Positions 32,348 to 41,915 are shown, counted from the first letter of the stretch. The stretch: DNA of 64,000 nt from an uncultured Spirochaetales bacterium (GCA_944393005.1 CALXYO010000002.1:209302-273301); one strand, 5' to 3'. Program-made: numbers and translations. Notes: generated from the sequence alone by a model not told the origin.

Positions 32348-32373
32348 ATGCAGGGCAGAAACAGTCCCTGCAT
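32348..32373. terminator. bidirectional terminator between the permease and avtA-like gene
   Basis: 8-bp stem ATGCAGGG/CCCTGCAT (32348-32355, 32366-32373). On the minus strand TGTTTTTTTCAC follows. It lies 13 bases from the minus-strand aminotransferase stop and eight bases from the plus-strand permease stop. Confidence 0.8.
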
Positions 32374-32386
32374 CATGCTCTTACAG

Positions 32387-33667
32387 TCAGGAATACTCTC
32401 TGTAACGGCGGCTTATTATCTCGATGCCTTCCCTCACCAGCTCATCATCTCCGCTGTAATTGAGACGCAGGCACTTGTCGTAATGGGGATGAGGATACGG
32501 CAGGCCTTTCTTCTGATCCTCACTGCCGAAGAAGAAATATTCAGAAGGTACGGTAATGACACCGTCCTTCATCAGTATTTCATAGAATTCAAGTGCGCTA
32601 ACCTTGAGAGATGGAAGATATATCCAGCAGAAAATGGAACCTTCTATCCTGTGAAGATAATAATCTGTGCCCTCGAAGTATTTCCTTATATAGCCTTCAA
32701 TCTTCACGGCCTTGCCTTTATAGAAAGGCTGCACGACATTCTCTGCAAGCTGTACAAGCTCGCCGTCAGAGATCATGCGTTCGGCAAGCACAGGGCCGAA
32801 TGACCCGGTCGCAAGCGCGATGATCGCATTCATGTTGCCAACGGCCTTTATGATCTCCGGCCGTGCTATGATGATTCCCGTCCTGATCGAAGGAAGTCCT
32901 ATTTTCGAAAGACTCATGGAAAGAACTATGTCCTCATTCCAGACAGGCTCGGCGTTGTCAGCAAAGATTATATCTGGGAAAGGCAGACCGTATGCGTTAT
33001 CGACAATGAGCGGAATGGAATGACTGCGTGCAAGCGCGGAGAGCGCGTTTATCTCACTGTCCGTGAGCACATTGCCGCTCGGATTGGTCGGACGGGTGAC
33101 CGCAATGGCACCGACTTCAGGATGGCTGTCAAGATATTTCCCCACAGCATCCACGTCAAGCAGATACTTGAATGTCCTGTCCTCATAATACTCGCATTTT
33201 GACGGGAGGGAAACGAATGTGTCATTCTCAATTCCCTGATCGGCATAGCCTATGTATTCCGGCATCAGCGGGAAAAGCAGTGTCTTCCTCACTCCGCCCG
33301 TCATTCCAGAGAAAAGATTGAAAAGATAGAACATTGCCATCTGGCTGCCGTTCGTGACGGCAACGTTGTCGCCGGTGATGTTCCATCCGTATTTTCTTCT
33401 GAAAAAGGATGCAACGGTATTTATGAAAGAAACCCTTCCATGCGGGGAATCGTAATGTGCGATGAAGTCTTCAAACCGCTCTCCGTCTTCCAGGAGGCTC
33501 TCCATCTCCCGTCTGTAGGCTTCCTCCACTTCCTTTACACGTGCGGGATTTCCGCCTCCCAGAGGACGGCTCTTTACATTGCCCGGCAGAGGCTTTGCGA
33601 TATCATCCATGAGCTGGAGGATACCTGAATGCGATGACAGCTTTGTTCCAAAATCAGAAAATTCCAT
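32387..33667 (-). CDS. avtA: PLP-dependent aminotransferase, valine-pyruvate transaminase (AvtA)-like
   Basis: 426 residues, fold-type I aminotransferase. Its start (MEFSDFGTKLSSHSGILQLMDD) matches the N-terminus of AvtA, which transfers the amino group between valine and alanine/pyruvate. VTRPTNPSGNVLTD holds the substrate-binding Asn, VDNAYGLPFP the cofactor Asp/Tyr pair, and SMSLSKIGLPSIRTG the Schiff-base Lys and the phosphate-binding Arg. Gene context gives no pathway link. A neighbouring AEC carrier gene lies 40 bases upstream on the same strand and may share its transcript. Confidence 0.85.
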   Translation of the reverse strand: MEFSDFGTKLSSHSGILQLMDDIAKPLPGNVKSRPLGGGNPARVKEVEEAYRREMESLLEDGERFEDFIAHYDSPHGRVSFINTVASFFRRKYGWNITGDNVAVTNGSQMAMFYLFNLFSGMTGGVRKTLLFPLMPEYIGYADQGIENDTFVSLPSKCEYYEDRTFKYLLDVDAVGKYLDSHPEVGAIAVTRPTNPSGNVLTDSEINALSALARSHSIPLIVDNAYGLPFPDIIFADNAEPVWNEDIVLSMSLSKIGLPSIRTGIIIARPEIIKAVGNMNAIIALATGSFGPVLAERMISDGELVQLAENVVQPFYKGKAVKIEGYIRKYFEGTDYYLHRIEGSIFCWIYLPSLKVSALEFYEILMKDGVITVPSEYFFFGSEDQKKGLPYPHPHYDKCLRLNYSGDDELVREGIEIISRRYREYS

Positions 33668-33707
33668 AACAGAGATGATATCTCTTTATCCATACTTGGA
33701 AAAGAAG

Positions 33708-34619
33708 TCACAGCACGGCAATGAGGACAGGAATTATGACAAGTGACAGGATTATTGAAACTGTGCTGGCAAAGCCTTCCAGCGCCTGGTCTCCGTGAAG
33801 TTCCTGTACAAAAGCTCCCGCAGCGCTGCTTATCGGAGCGAATGCCGTGACAGCAACAGCCTTCCTTATCTCATACGGGAACGATGTGAAATTGAAGAAC
33901 CAGTACGCGATCACAACGGAAAGGATCAGACGCAGCACTGTCACGGTGGCAACTTCCCTCATGCTCTTCCGGTCGAACGTGAACTCGAACATGAGACCGA
34001 TCATGAACATCGCCAGGACTCCGTTTGCAGGACTTATCGCAGCGGCGAAGTCAAAGACAACAGATGGCAGCTTTATCCCGATAACGGCGAAAATCATCAT
34101 GATCACATATATTGTGAATGAAGGTTTTGTGAAAACAACGAGCAGGCTTCTCACAATACCTTTTCCTCCCCTTTTCCCGTCAACGGCGATCTGAGTGAAT
34201 ACAAGATTGCCTCCCACGCACATGACTGCGTTTCCCATGTCGAACAGACAGGTTGCGACAGTGCCTGCCGCACCGAGGAAGCCAGAAACGAAAGGAAGCG
34301 TGAAATTCCCTATGTTGTATGCCCCCATGTTGAGCATGTAGAAAATCCTCTCATTCCTGTTTTTGCCAAGCGAGATGAGATAGCCAAGAATGAACATGAA
34401 CACGGTGGATAAAAATCCCGCAGCCGTCAGTAGCAGCATCGAGAGATCGAACACGTATGTCCTGAACGACACAAGAATTGCCGCAGGAAGGGTTATGTTC
34501 ATTATCACACGTCCAAGCGACTCGGCATCTTCCTTTCTCAGCACTCCGGCCTTCTTCAGGGCATAGGCCAGTGCAACCATGCCGAAAAAGAACAGCGCAC
34601 GCAGCAGCACATCCAGCAT
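33708..34619 (-). CDS. AEC (auxin efflux carrier)-family transporter
   Basis: 303 residues and about 10 hydrophobic helices: MLDVLLRALFFFGMVALAYALKKAGVL and ITLPAAILVSFRT at the N-terminus, then FTLPFVSGFLG and a C-terminal half with APISSAAGAFVQELHGD. Bacterial AEC carriers move malate, malonate or other small acids. Start at 34619 follows AAGGAGAGATAGGAG. A long hairpin occupies the leader at 34639-34671. Substrate not assigned. Confidence 0.88.
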   Translation of the reverse strand: MLDVLLRALFFFGMVALAYALKKAGVLRKEDAESLGRVIMNITLPAAILVSFRTYVFDLSMLLLTAAGFLSTVFMFILGYLISLGKNRNERIFYMLNMGAYNIGNFTLPFVSGFLGAAGTVATCLFDMGNAVMCVGGNLVFTQIAVDGKRGGKGIVRSLLVVFTKPSFTIYVIMMIFAVIGIKLPSVVFDFAAAISPANGVLAMFMIGLMFEFTFDRKSMREVATVTVLRLILSVVIAYWFFNFTSFPYEIRKAVAVTAFAPISSAAGAFVQELHGDQALEGFASTVSIILSLVIIPVLIAVL

Positions 34620-34638
34620 CTCCTATCTCTCCTTTCCA

Positions 34639-34671
34639 CGTGAAGGTCTTTTTGCAAAAGCCACCTTCACG
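34639..34671 (-). promoter_or_regulatory. leader hairpin of the AEC transporter gene
   Basis: CGTGAAGGT/ACCTTCACG (34639-34647, 34663-34671) encloses a second stem CTTTT/AAAAG (34648-34652, 34656-34660), a nearly continuous 14-bp hairpin 20 bases upstream of the start codon. Confidence 0.45.
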
Positions 34672-34801
34672 ACTTGGAATGATAGCTGAAAAAGAGAGGA
34701 AAATGCCATAGAAAATACAGCGTAAAATACGTCGATGATGGTTTTTCTTCCGCTTTTTCATGGTTCCCTTGATCATCCTGAACTTTTCTGATATTTTTTT
34801 A

Positions 34802-34826
34802 TTGACAGGTTTACATTTTCTGTCAA
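34802..34826 (+). promoter_or_regulatory. inverted repeat in the promoter of the fatty-acid operon
   Basis: TTGACAG (34802-34808) and CTGTCAA (34820-34826) form a 7-bp inverted repeat with an 11-base gap, just upstream of the likely -10 box TTATAA (34834-34839). It precedes acpP by 28 bases and is a candidate operator for a fatty-acid regulator. Confidence 0.5.
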
Positions 34827-34853
34827 ATTGTAATTATAAGGAGTCTTACTATC

Positions 34854-35087
34854 ATGACCGAACAGGAAATTTTCAATGCAATCTCAGAAATCGTTGCTGA
34901 CAGAACCGACACAGCTGCAGAAGATGTGAAGATGGAAAGCACATTCAAGGACCTGGGAATCGATTCACTTGACACAGTTGAAGTGCTCATGGAACTTGAG
35001 GACAAGCTTGACACCACAATCGAACTTGACAAGAAGATCGAGACAGTGAAGGACCTTGTGGACTTCATCATGTCAAAGGAGAACTGA
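34854..35087 (+). CDS. acpP: acyl carrier protein
   Basis: 77 acidic residues forming the four-helix ACP. The 4'-phosphopantetheine Ser is in GIDSLDTVE (Ser38). It carries growing acyl chains between the enzymes of the operon that it heads. GGAG lies ten bases before the ATG. The stop is three bases from the fabK start, and the ribosome site of fabK overlaps it. Confidence 0.97.
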   Translation: MTEQEIFNAISEIVADRTDTAAEDVKMESTFKDLGIDSLDTVEVLMELEDKLDTTIELDKKIETVKDLVDFIMSKEN

Positions 35088-35090
35088 GGG

Positions 35091-36035
35091 ATGATCAGAA
35101 CCCCGGTTACAGACCTCCTGGGCATAAAGTATCCGCTGTTCCAGGGCGGCATGGCATGGATTGCTGACGGAAAGCTTGCCGCCGCAGTCTCATCTGCGGG
35201 AGGACTCGGAATAATCGCGGCTGGAAATGCTCCATCTTCCTATGTGAAGGAACAGATCGGCATCGCGAAAGCCCTGACGGACAAGCCATTCGGCGTAAAC
35301 ATAATGCTCATGAGCCCGTATGCTGATGAGATCGCCTCTCTCGTATGCGAGGAAGGTGTTGCAGTAGTCACGACGGGTGCAGGCAATCCTTCAAAATACA
35401 TGGATGCCTGGAAAGCTTGCGGCATCAAGGTCATTCCGGTTGTCGCATCAGTTGCGATGGCAAAGCTCATGACTAGACTCGGCGCATCGGCCCTCATTGC
35501 GGAAGGCGGAGAAAGCGGCGGGCATGTCGGAGAGCTTACCACCATGGTCCTCACTCCTCTCATCACGGCGGCAACACATCTGCCTGTGCTTGCGGCAGGC
35601 GGTATCGCAACAGGATGCCAGGCTGCAGCCGCATTCATGCTCGGCGCTCAGGGAATCCAGATGGGAACACGTTTCCTGTCAGCTGAGGAGTGCACGATCT
35701 CCCAGACCTACCGGGAGAAAATCCTCAAGGCAGGTGACCTGTGCACGATGGTGACCGGAAAGAGACTCGGACATCCCGTAAGGTCCCTGCGCACCACCTT
35801 CGCACGTGAATATGCAAAAGCGGAATTCGGCGGCATGGATGATGAGGAGCTTGAGAAGCTTGGAACAGGAGCGCTCAGGAAAGCCGTTGTTGACGGAGAC
35901 CCCACGGGAGGCTGCTATCTGGCAGGACAGGTTGCGGCTTATGTGAACAGAATAGAAAGCGCAAAGGATATCATTGAAGACGTGATGAGCGGCGCTGAAG
36001 AATGTCTCAGAGGAGCCTCAAAGTGGATAATCTAG
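35091..36035 (+). CDS. fabK: enoyl-ACP reductase II (FMN-dependent FabK)
   Basis: 314 residues, an FMN TIM barrel of the nitronate monooxygenase/FabK family. YPLFQGGMAWIADGKLAAAV is the N-terminal flavin region. EGGESGGHVGELTT contains the active-site His segment, and AAGGIATGCQAAAAFMLGAQ binds the phosphate. Its place between acpP and fabD identifies the fatty-acid role: final reduction of the enoyl-ACP. FabK replaces the FabI type and is naturally resistant to triclosan. Confidence 0.95.
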   Translation: MIRTPVTDLLGIKYPLFQGGMAWIADGKLAAAVSSAGGLGIIAAGNAPSSYVKEQIGIAKALTDKPFGVNIMLMSPYADEIASLVCEEGVAVVTTGAGNPSKYMDAWKACGIKVIPVVASVAMAKLMTRLGASALIAEGGESGGHVGELTTMVLTPLITAATHLPVLAAGGIATGCQAAAAFMLGAQGIQMGTRFLSAEECTISQTYREKILKAGDLCTMVTGKRLGHPVRSLRTTFAREYAKAEFGGMDDEELEKLGTGALRKAVVDGDPTGGCYLAGQVAAYVNRIESAKDIIEDVMSGAEECLRGASKWII

Positions 36036-36940
36036 CTTTTGTATTCTCAGGTCAGGGAGCTCAGTACCCCGGCATGGGGAAAGACATCTATGATGCATTT
36101 CCTGCAGCAGGAAAAGTCCTTGATGATCTTGACAAACGCAGGTCAGGACTGAAGGAGCTTATCTTCTCTTCAAGCGAGGAGACTCTCATGCAGACTGCAA
36201 ACACACAGTGTGCGATGTATGCGCTCGAGGCAATGATCACTGCGGTGCTTGAGGAGGAAGGCATAAAACCCTCATGCACGGCCGGTTTCTCGCTCGGTGA
36301 GCTCACAGCACTTGCAGCTGCAGGTGTCTACAGCATGGAGGACGGATTCGGAATAACCCGGATCAGGGCGGCTCTGATGCAGGAAGCGACTGAAAAAACC
36401 GATGCGGTGATGGATGCTGTCCTGAAACTTCAGGATGCGACAGTTGAGAAACTTGCGGCACAGTACCGCAGCATCTATCCGGTGAACTACAATTCCCCGG
36501 GACAGGTGGTTGTCGCCGCTGCGAGGAATGAAGTCGAAGCTTTTGAGGAAAGCGTGAAAGCTTCGGGAGGAAGGACGATGAGACTCCACGTCTCAGGCGG
36601 CTTCCACTCCCCGTTCATGAGCACAGCAGCGGACCGTTTCCTTGAGCAGCTTGGCGCATTCAGCTTCTCAGCCCCGTCAATCCCTGTATGGTCAAACGTG
36701 AGCGGCAGGAAGTATGAAGGAAACATCAAGTCAGCCCTCGCCCTTCAGATCAAGAGTCCTGTACGCTGGGTGGATATCGTGGAGGACATGATCAGATGCG
36801 GCGTGACATGTTTCATTGAAATCGGTCCGGGCTCCACACTCACGGGTCTCATCAGGAGAATCAGCAGAAATGTGAAGACATACAATGCTGGAACGGTGGA
36901 AGGTGTGAACAGAATCCTAGAGGAGGTCAGAAATGTTTGA
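36023..36940 (+). CDS. fabD: malonyl-CoA:ACP transacylase
   Basis: 305 residues beginning at GTG 36023, which follows AGGAG by seven bases; an ATG 21 bases upstream has no ribosome site. The gene overlaps fabK by 13 bases. FVFSGQGAQYPGMGK opens the fold. GFSLGELTAL carries the nucleophile Ser and VSGGFHSPFM the catalytic His. It loads malonyl units from AccABCD onto ACP. Confidence 0.95.
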   Translation: MDNLAFVFSGQGAQYPGMGKDIYDAFPAAGKVLDDLDKRRSGLKELIFSSSEETLMQTANTQCAMYALEAMITAVLEEEGIKPSCTAGFSLGELTALAAAGVYSMEDGFGITRIRAALMQEATEKTDAVMDAVLKLQDATVEKLAAQYRSIYPVNYNSPGQVVVAAARNEVEAFEESVKASGGRTMRLHVSGGFHSPFMSTAADRFLEQLGAFSFSAPSIPVWSNVSGRKYEGNIKSALALQIKSPVRWVDIVEDMIRCGVTCFIEIGPGSTLTGLIRRISRNVKTYNAGTVEGVNRILEEVRNV

Positions 36941-37661
36941 AGGAAAGACCGTGATCATTACAGGCGCCTCCCGCGGCATAGGCAAGGCTGTTGCCCTGAA
37001 ACTTGCGTCCCTCGGTGCTGATATCGCAGTGATATACGCGGGCAACACTGAAGCGGCCATGCAGACTGTAAGCGAATGCACTGCATACGGTGTGAAGGCT
37101 GCGGCATACAGATGCAACGTGGCCTCTTCTGAAGATGTGAAGGCGACGGTTTCAGAAGTGAAGAAAGATTTCGGATCCGTCCATATTCTCGTCAACAATG
37201 CCGGAATAACCCGTGACGGGCTCATCGCCATGATGAGCGAGGATGCATGGGATGAGGTCATGGACACAAACCTCAAAGGAGCATACCTGATGATCAGGGC
37301 CGTCTGTCCGCTGATGCTCAGGGCAAAAGAAGGAAAGATCATAAACATCAGCTCCGTTTCCGGCCTCATGGGAAATGCAGGACAGGCAAACTATGCTGCA
37401 TCAAAAGCAGGTCTCATCGGCCTGACGAAGTCTGTCGCAAGGGAACTGGCATCCAAAGGCATCACATGCAATGCAGTTGCACCCGGTTTCATAAAAAGCG
37501 ACATGACAAAGGATATAAAGGAAGACAATCCGCTCCTGGCATCGATTCCTCTCATGAGGACCGGCCGGAGCGAGGATGTGGCTTCAGCCGTCGCATTCCT
37601 TGCCTCTTCATCCTACATAACAGGTGAAGTGATCAGGGTGGACGGCGGACTTGCGATGTAA
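36933..37661 (+). CDS. fabG: 3-oxoacyl-ACP reductase
   Basis: 242 residues, classical short-chain dehydrogenase. The nucleotide motif is TGASRGIGKAVAL. NNAGITRDGL and the Ser-Tyr-Lys set (ISSVSGLMG, NYAASKAG) are present. It ends ITGEVIRVDGGLAM. It overlaps fabD by eight bases with GGAGG in front. NADPH-dependent reduction of 3-oxoacyl-ACP is the expected role. Confidence 0.95.
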   Translation: MFEGKTVIITGASRGIGKAVALKLASLGADIAVIYAGNTEAAMQTVSECTAYGVKAAAYRCNVASSEDVKATVSEVKKDFGSVHILVNNAGITRDGLIAMMSEDAWDEVMDTNLKGAYLMIRAVCPLMLRAKEGKIINISSVSGLMGNAGQANYAASKAGLIGLTKSVARELASKGITCNAVAPGFIKSDMTKDIKEDNPLLASIPLMRTGRSEDVASAVAFLASSSYITGEVIRVDGGLAM

Positions 37662-37672
37662 AGGAAATGACT

Positions 37673-38908
37673 ATGGAAGAAAGACGCGTTGTAGTAACAG
37701 GCCTCGGTACCGTAAGCCCTGTAGGCAATACAGTCACTGAAGCCTGGGAAAATCTTGTGAACGGCGTATGCGGTATCGGCGAAATCACACGTTTTGATAC
37801 CGCAGGCTATAAGGCAAAGCTCGATGCGGAAGTAAAGAACTTCAACGCACGTGACTGGATGGACAAAAGCGAGATGCTCAGAAGCGATCTGTACGCGCAG
37901 TACGCGATCGCGGCAAGCCAGCAGGCCATCGACGACAGCGGCATTGCAGGCAGTGTCGACGCACAGCGCTTTGCCGTCTATTACGGAAGCGGTATCGGAG
38001 GAATAAACACCTTCACCTGCGAAATGAGGAAGCTCGACTCAAGAGGTCCTTCAAGAGTCTCTCCCTTCTTCGTGCCCATGATGATACCGAACATGGCTGC
38101 TGGAATGATTGCTATAAGATTCGGCTGCAAAGGCCCTGCCCTGCCGGCAGTGACCGCATGTGCATCCGGAACCAACGCAATAGGAGAAGCATACCGCCTC
38201 ATCCGCCACGGCTATGCCGATGCAGTGATCACCGGCGGTGCGGAAGCCGCCATCAGCGAACCCGGAGTCGCAGGATTCCAGAACATGCAGGCGCTCTCTG
38301 TCTCCACTGATCCTGCAGCAGCTTCGCTGCCATTCGACAGGAGAAGAGCCGGCTTCGTGATCGGCGAAGGCGCCGCCACACTGATCCTTGAGGAATATGA
38401 GAGGGCGAAGAAGCGCGGTGCACATATCTACGGAGAGGTCACCGGTTACGGATCAACCTGTGATGCATACCACATCACGGCTCCGGCACCCGACGCAGAA
38501 GGCGGCGCAAGAGCCATCAGGCAGGCACTGGAGGAATCTGGCTGGAAGGAAGATGAGAGGATCTATATAAATGCCCACGGAACCGGAACCCCGCTCAACG
38601 ACAAAGGTGAGACACTGGCCATAAAGAGCGCACTCGGCCACGATGCGGCATACAAGGCAATGATCTCATCATCCAAATCCATGACGGGACATATGCTCGG
38701 AGCCGCAGGTGCATTTGAAGCAATGGTGTCGCTTCTTACTCTTGAGAAAGGCATCGTCACACCGACGATAAACCTCATTGAGAAAGATAGCGACTGTGAC
38801 CTTGATTATGTTCCGCTTACGGCAAGGGATGCCAGGATGGATATTGCAATCTCAACATCTCTCGGCTTCGGCGGCCACAATGCCGTCATAGCATTCAGGA
38901 AGGTATGA
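37673..38908 (+). CDS. fabF: 3-oxoacyl-ACP synthase II
   Basis: 411 residues. The ATG at 37673 is preferred over one six bases earlier because AAGGA is then seven bases away. Condensing-enzyme residues are Cys in TACASGTNA, His in NAHGTGTPLND and His in SMTGHMLGAAG, with the adjoining Lys in SSKSM. It carries out chain elongation. No KAS III (fabH) gene accompanies it, so initiation must use a distant gene or another route. Confidence 0.96.
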   Translation: MEERRVVVTGLGTVSPVGNTVTEAWENLVNGVCGIGEITRFDTAGYKAKLDAEVKNFNARDWMDKSEMLRSDLYAQYAIAASQQAIDDSGIAGSVDAQRFAVYYGSGIGGINTFTCEMRKLDSRGPSRVSPFFVPMMIPNMAAGMIAIRFGCKGPALPAVTACASGTNAIGEAYRLIRHGYADAVITGGAEAAISEPGVAGFQNMQALSVSTDPAAASLPFDRRRAGFVIGEGAATLILEEYERAKKRGAHIYGEVTGYGSTCDAYHITAPAPDAEGGARAIRQALEESGWKEDERIYINAHGTGTPLNDKGETLAIKSALGHDAAYKAMISSSKSMTGHMLGAAGAFEAMVSLLTLEKGIVTPTINLIEKDSDCDLDYVPLTARDARMDIAISTSLGFGGHNAVIAFRKV

Positions 38909-38911
38909 CAT

Positions 38912-39331
38912 ATGAATATTGAAGATATCAAGAAATATGCAAGCCTGATGGACGAGCTTTCCCTTACAGGACTTGAAGTCAACGAGGACGGATGCACTGT
39001 CCGTCTGGAAAAAGGATGCAGCATTGCCCCTTCCGCTCCGGTTCAGAAAACGGAAACTTACAAAGTGGAAGCAAAAGAGGATAAGCCGGAAGGAAAGATC
39101 ATCACGTCCCCGATGGTGGGCGTGTTCTACACATCTCCGGCCGAAAATGCCGAGCCTTATGTCAATGTCGGACAGAAGGTCAGAAGCGGAGACACGCTCT
39201 GCCTGATCGAGGCAATGAAACTGATGAACGAGATCAATGCGGAAGAGGACGGAACCATTGCGGAAGTCCTGCAGAAAAACGGTACTGTCGTAGGATTCGG
39301 CACACCGCTTTTCAGAATGATTCAGGGTTGA
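38912..39331 (+). CDS. accB: acetyl-CoA carboxylase biotin carboxyl carrier protein
   Basis: 139 residues. An N-terminal helix (IEDIKKYASLMDELSLTGLEV) is joined by a charged linker to a biotinyl domain with the target Lys in EAMKLMNEI. The thumb loop is present (SPMVGVFYTSPAENAEPYV). It lies three bases after fabF and six before fabZ. Confidence 0.95.
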   Translation: MNIEDIKKYASLMDELSLTGLEVNEDGCTVRLEKGCSIAPSAPVQKTETYKVEAKEDKPEGKIITSPMVGVFYTSPAENAEPYVNVGQKVRSGDTLCLIEAMKLMNEINAEEDGTIAEVLQKNGTVVGFGTPLFRMIQG

Positions 39332-39337
39332 TGCCAT

Positions 39338-39778
39338 ATGGACAGAACACAGATCATGACAATACTCCCCCACAGGAACAGCATGCTGCTTCTTGATGAG
39401 GTGGAAAAGGAAGGAGATGAATCTCACGGCATGTACAGGATAAAGGGAGATGAGTTCTTCCTTGACGGACACTTTCCCGGCAACCCCATAGTTCCGGGTG
39501 TGATTCTGTGCGAAATACTGGCACAGAGTGCCTGCTGTCTCATCGACAGAGAGAAAAGCGAAGGAAAGATAAGCGTCTATGCAGGTCTTGACAAAGTCAG
39601 ATTCAAGAGCCCGGTTTTCCCTGGAGACGAGTTCAGGACAAAATGCCGGATCAAGCGCACCATGGGGGATTTCTACTTCTGTGAAGGTGAAGGCTATGTG
39701 GACGGCAGACTTTGCATAAGCGCACTCTTCTCATTCGCTCTTGCAGACAAGGAAGCGGTATGTTCTCGAAAATCCTGA
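39338..39778 (+). CDS. fabZ: 3-hydroxyacyl-ACP dehydratase
   Basis: 146 residues, single hotdog fold. LPHRNSMLLLDEV and GHFPGNPIVPGVILCEILAQ hold the catalytic His and Glu. It removes water from 3-hydroxyacyl-ACP. It overlaps accC by 19 bases. Confidence 0.95.
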   Translation: MDRTQIMTILPHRNSMLLLDEVEKEGDESHGMYRIKGDEFFLDGHFPGNPIVPGVILCEILAQSACCLIDREKSEGKISVYAGLDKVRFKSPVFPGDEFRTKCRIKRTMGDFYFCEGEGYVDGRLCISALFSFALADKEAVCSRKS

Positions 39779-41067
39779 TAGCAAACAGAGGCGAGATCGC
39801 CGTCAGAATAATAAGGGCCTGCAAGGAAATGGGGATAAAGACCGTTGCCGTGTACTCACAGGCGGACAGGGATTCCCTGCACAGGGCGCTTGCGGATGAG
39901 AGCATCTGCATAGGTGGCAGCCAGCCTCATGAAAGCTACCTTGACAAGGAAAGGATCATAAGCGCAGCACTGGCGATGAAGGCGAATGCCATCCATCCCG
40001 GATACGGTTTTCTCTCCGAGAATGCTTCCTTCGCCTCCCTCTGCCGTGAGAACGGAATCGCATTCATCGGTCCTGATGCGGACACGATGAAGAAGCTTGA
40101 GGACAAGGCGGAGATGAAAAGGCTTGCCAAGGAAGCCGGTCTTCCCGTCATCCCGGGTACAGGTGTCCTATCATGTGTGGAGGAAGCTCTTGATAAAGCA
40201 GAGGAACTTGGCTACCCGGTCATGCTCAAGGCTTCAAGCGGCGGAGGCGGAAGAGGAATAAGACCCGCATATACCCCGCACGAGCTGGAAGAATGCTTTC
40301 CTGTATCCCAGATGGAGGCTCAGGCTGCTTTCGGAGACGGCTCCCTCTATCTTGAGAAATGCATTGAAAAGGCCCGTCACATCGAGGTCCAGGTCCTGTG
40401 TGATGAATTCGGCAATTCCATAGCACTGGGAGAGAGAGACTGCTCAATACAGCTGAGACACCAGAAACTTATTGAGGAATCGCCTTCTCCGGGACTTGAC
40501 AGGAGTGTCAGGGCACAGCTTCTCGAGATGTCGGAACAGGCTGTCAGGAAACTCGGCTACACAGGAGCCGGCACGCTTGAATTCCTGCTTGACGATTATG
40601 GTCATTACTACTTCATGGAAATGAACCTGCGTCTTCAGGTTGAACACGGGGTGACGGAAATCCTGACCGGTATCGACCTTGTCAAATGGCAGATCAGGAT
40701 CGCAGCGGGTGTCCCCCTCTCATTCACCCACAAGGACGTGAGGCTCTCCGGTGCCGCCATCGAATGCAGGATAAATGCAAGGAGTGCCGGCACAGTGAAA
40801 AGGATTCATGTTCCGGGAGGCCCGTTCGTGCGTTTTGACACATATCTTGAGTCCGGAAGCGAGGTGCCGCCCTACTACGATCCTCTTGTGGGAAAGCTAA
40901 TGGTGTACACCAGAACAAGGGAAGAAGCCATAAGGAAGATGAGGGCATACCTGTGCGAGCTGATCATTGAGGGAATAGAGACGAACATCAATGACGAGCT
41001 TGCGATCATCAATGATCCGCGCTTCATCTCAGGCGATTATGACACCGCCTTCATGGAGGAAAGGTAA
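39760..41067 (+). CDS. accC: biotin carboxylase subunit of acetyl-CoA carboxylase
   Basis: 435 residues from the ATG at 39760 (MFSKILIANRGEIAVRII), supported by AAGGAAG upstream and by family alignment; an earlier in-frame ATG lies within fabZ. ATP-grasp features are SSGGGGRGI, KCIEKARHIEVQVL, ERDCSIQLRHQK and EMNLRLQVEHGVTE. The last has LRLQVEHGV where most family members read R-x-Q-V-E-H-x-V-T-E, so the catalytic residues are kept. Confidence 0.95.
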   Translation: MFSKILIANRGEIAVRIIRACKEMGIKTVAVYSQADRDSLHRALADESICIGGSQPHESYLDKERIISAALAMKANAIHPGYGFLSENASFASLCRENGIAFIGPDADTMKKLEDKAEMKRLAKEAGLPVIPGTGVLSCVEEALDKAEELGYPVMLKASSGGGGRGIRPAYTPHELEECFPVSQMEAQAAFGDGSLYLEKCIEKARHIEVQVLCDEFGNSIALGERDCSIQLRHQKLIEESPSPGLDRSVRAQLLEMSEQAVRKLGYTGAGTLEFLLDDYGHYYFMEMNLRLQVEHGVTEILTGIDLVKWQIRIAAGVPLSFTHKDVRLSGAAIECRINARSAGTVKRIHVPGGPFVRFDTYLESGSEVPPYYDPLVGKLMVYTRTREEAIRKMRAYLCELIIEGIETNINDELAIINDPRFISGDYDTAFMEER

Positions 41068-41069
41068 TA

Positions 41070-41915
41070 ATGCTGTTGACATTCAGCAACACTCCCGGCA
41101 ACGAGCTGGAGAAAGAAGGAAGGAGCGCCGCTCCACCGTACGGAGAAGCGGAAGTCGTATGTCCCAACTGCCACAGAACGCTGAAACTCAGCCAGGCTGA
41201 AAGCAACATGATGACCTGCTCCTGTTCCTATCATTTCCGCATAGGTGCAAGAAAGCGCATCAGCTACATGTGCGATGAAGGCAGCTTCAGCGAACTGTTT
41301 CCATCCATCGTGTCTGAGGATCCCCTCTCCTTCCCCGGCTACGGCTTCAAGCTTGACAAGGCGCGTGCCACAAGCGGTGAAATGGAATCTGTCGTCACAG
41401 GCAGTGCAAGGATAGGCGGACATGAGTGTGCAATCTTTGTCATGGACGGGAATTTCATGATGGGATCCATGGGAAGAGCCTGCGGGGAAAAAATCACAAG
41501 GCTTTTCGAGTGGGCGCTTGAGAAGAGGCTTCCCGTCACCGGCTGGACCGTTTCGGGCGGGGCGAGAATGCAGGAGGGACTTGTATCCCTCATGCAGATG
41601 GCAAAGACAAGCGCTGCGCTCAGACGGCACAGCGATGCCGGCCTGCTTTACATAACCGTACTTACGGATCCCACCACGGGAGGCGTTAGTGCGTCATTCG
41701 CGATGGACGGTGACATCATTATCGCGGAAAAAGGAGCAACGATCGGCTTTGCGGGAAAGAGAGTCATAGAGGAGACCACGAAGCAGGAACTTCCCAAAGG
41801 TTTCCAGACTTCAGAATTCCTGCTTGAACACGGTTTTGTCGACATAGTGTGTGACAGAAAAGAGGAAAAGGCTCTCATCGCCTCACTGCTGTACATGCAT
41901 GGAGGAAACAAGTGA
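41070..41915 (+). CDS. accD: acetyl-CoA carboxylase carboxyltransferase beta subunit
   Basis: 281 residues. An N-terminal zinc ribbon (VCPNCHRTL and [12 protein letters not shown], four Cys) is followed by the crotonase-like core: [55 protein letters not shown] precedes the ATG. It shares GTGA with accA. With AccA it transfers CO2 from biotin to acetyl-CoA. Confidence 0.95.
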   Translation: MLLTFSNTPGNELEKEGRSAAPPYGEAEVVCPNCHRTLKLSQAESNMMTCSCSYHFRIGARKRISYMCDEGSFSELFPSIVSEDPLSFPGYGFKLDKARATSGEMESVVTGSARIGGHECAIFVMDGNFMMGSMGRACGEKITRLFEWALEKRLPVTGWTVSGGARMQEGLVSLMQMAKTSAALRRHSDAGLLYITVLTDPTTGGVSASFAMDGDIIIAEKGATIGFAGKRVIEETTKQELPKGFQTSEFLLEHGFVDIVCDRKEEKALIASLLYMHGGNK

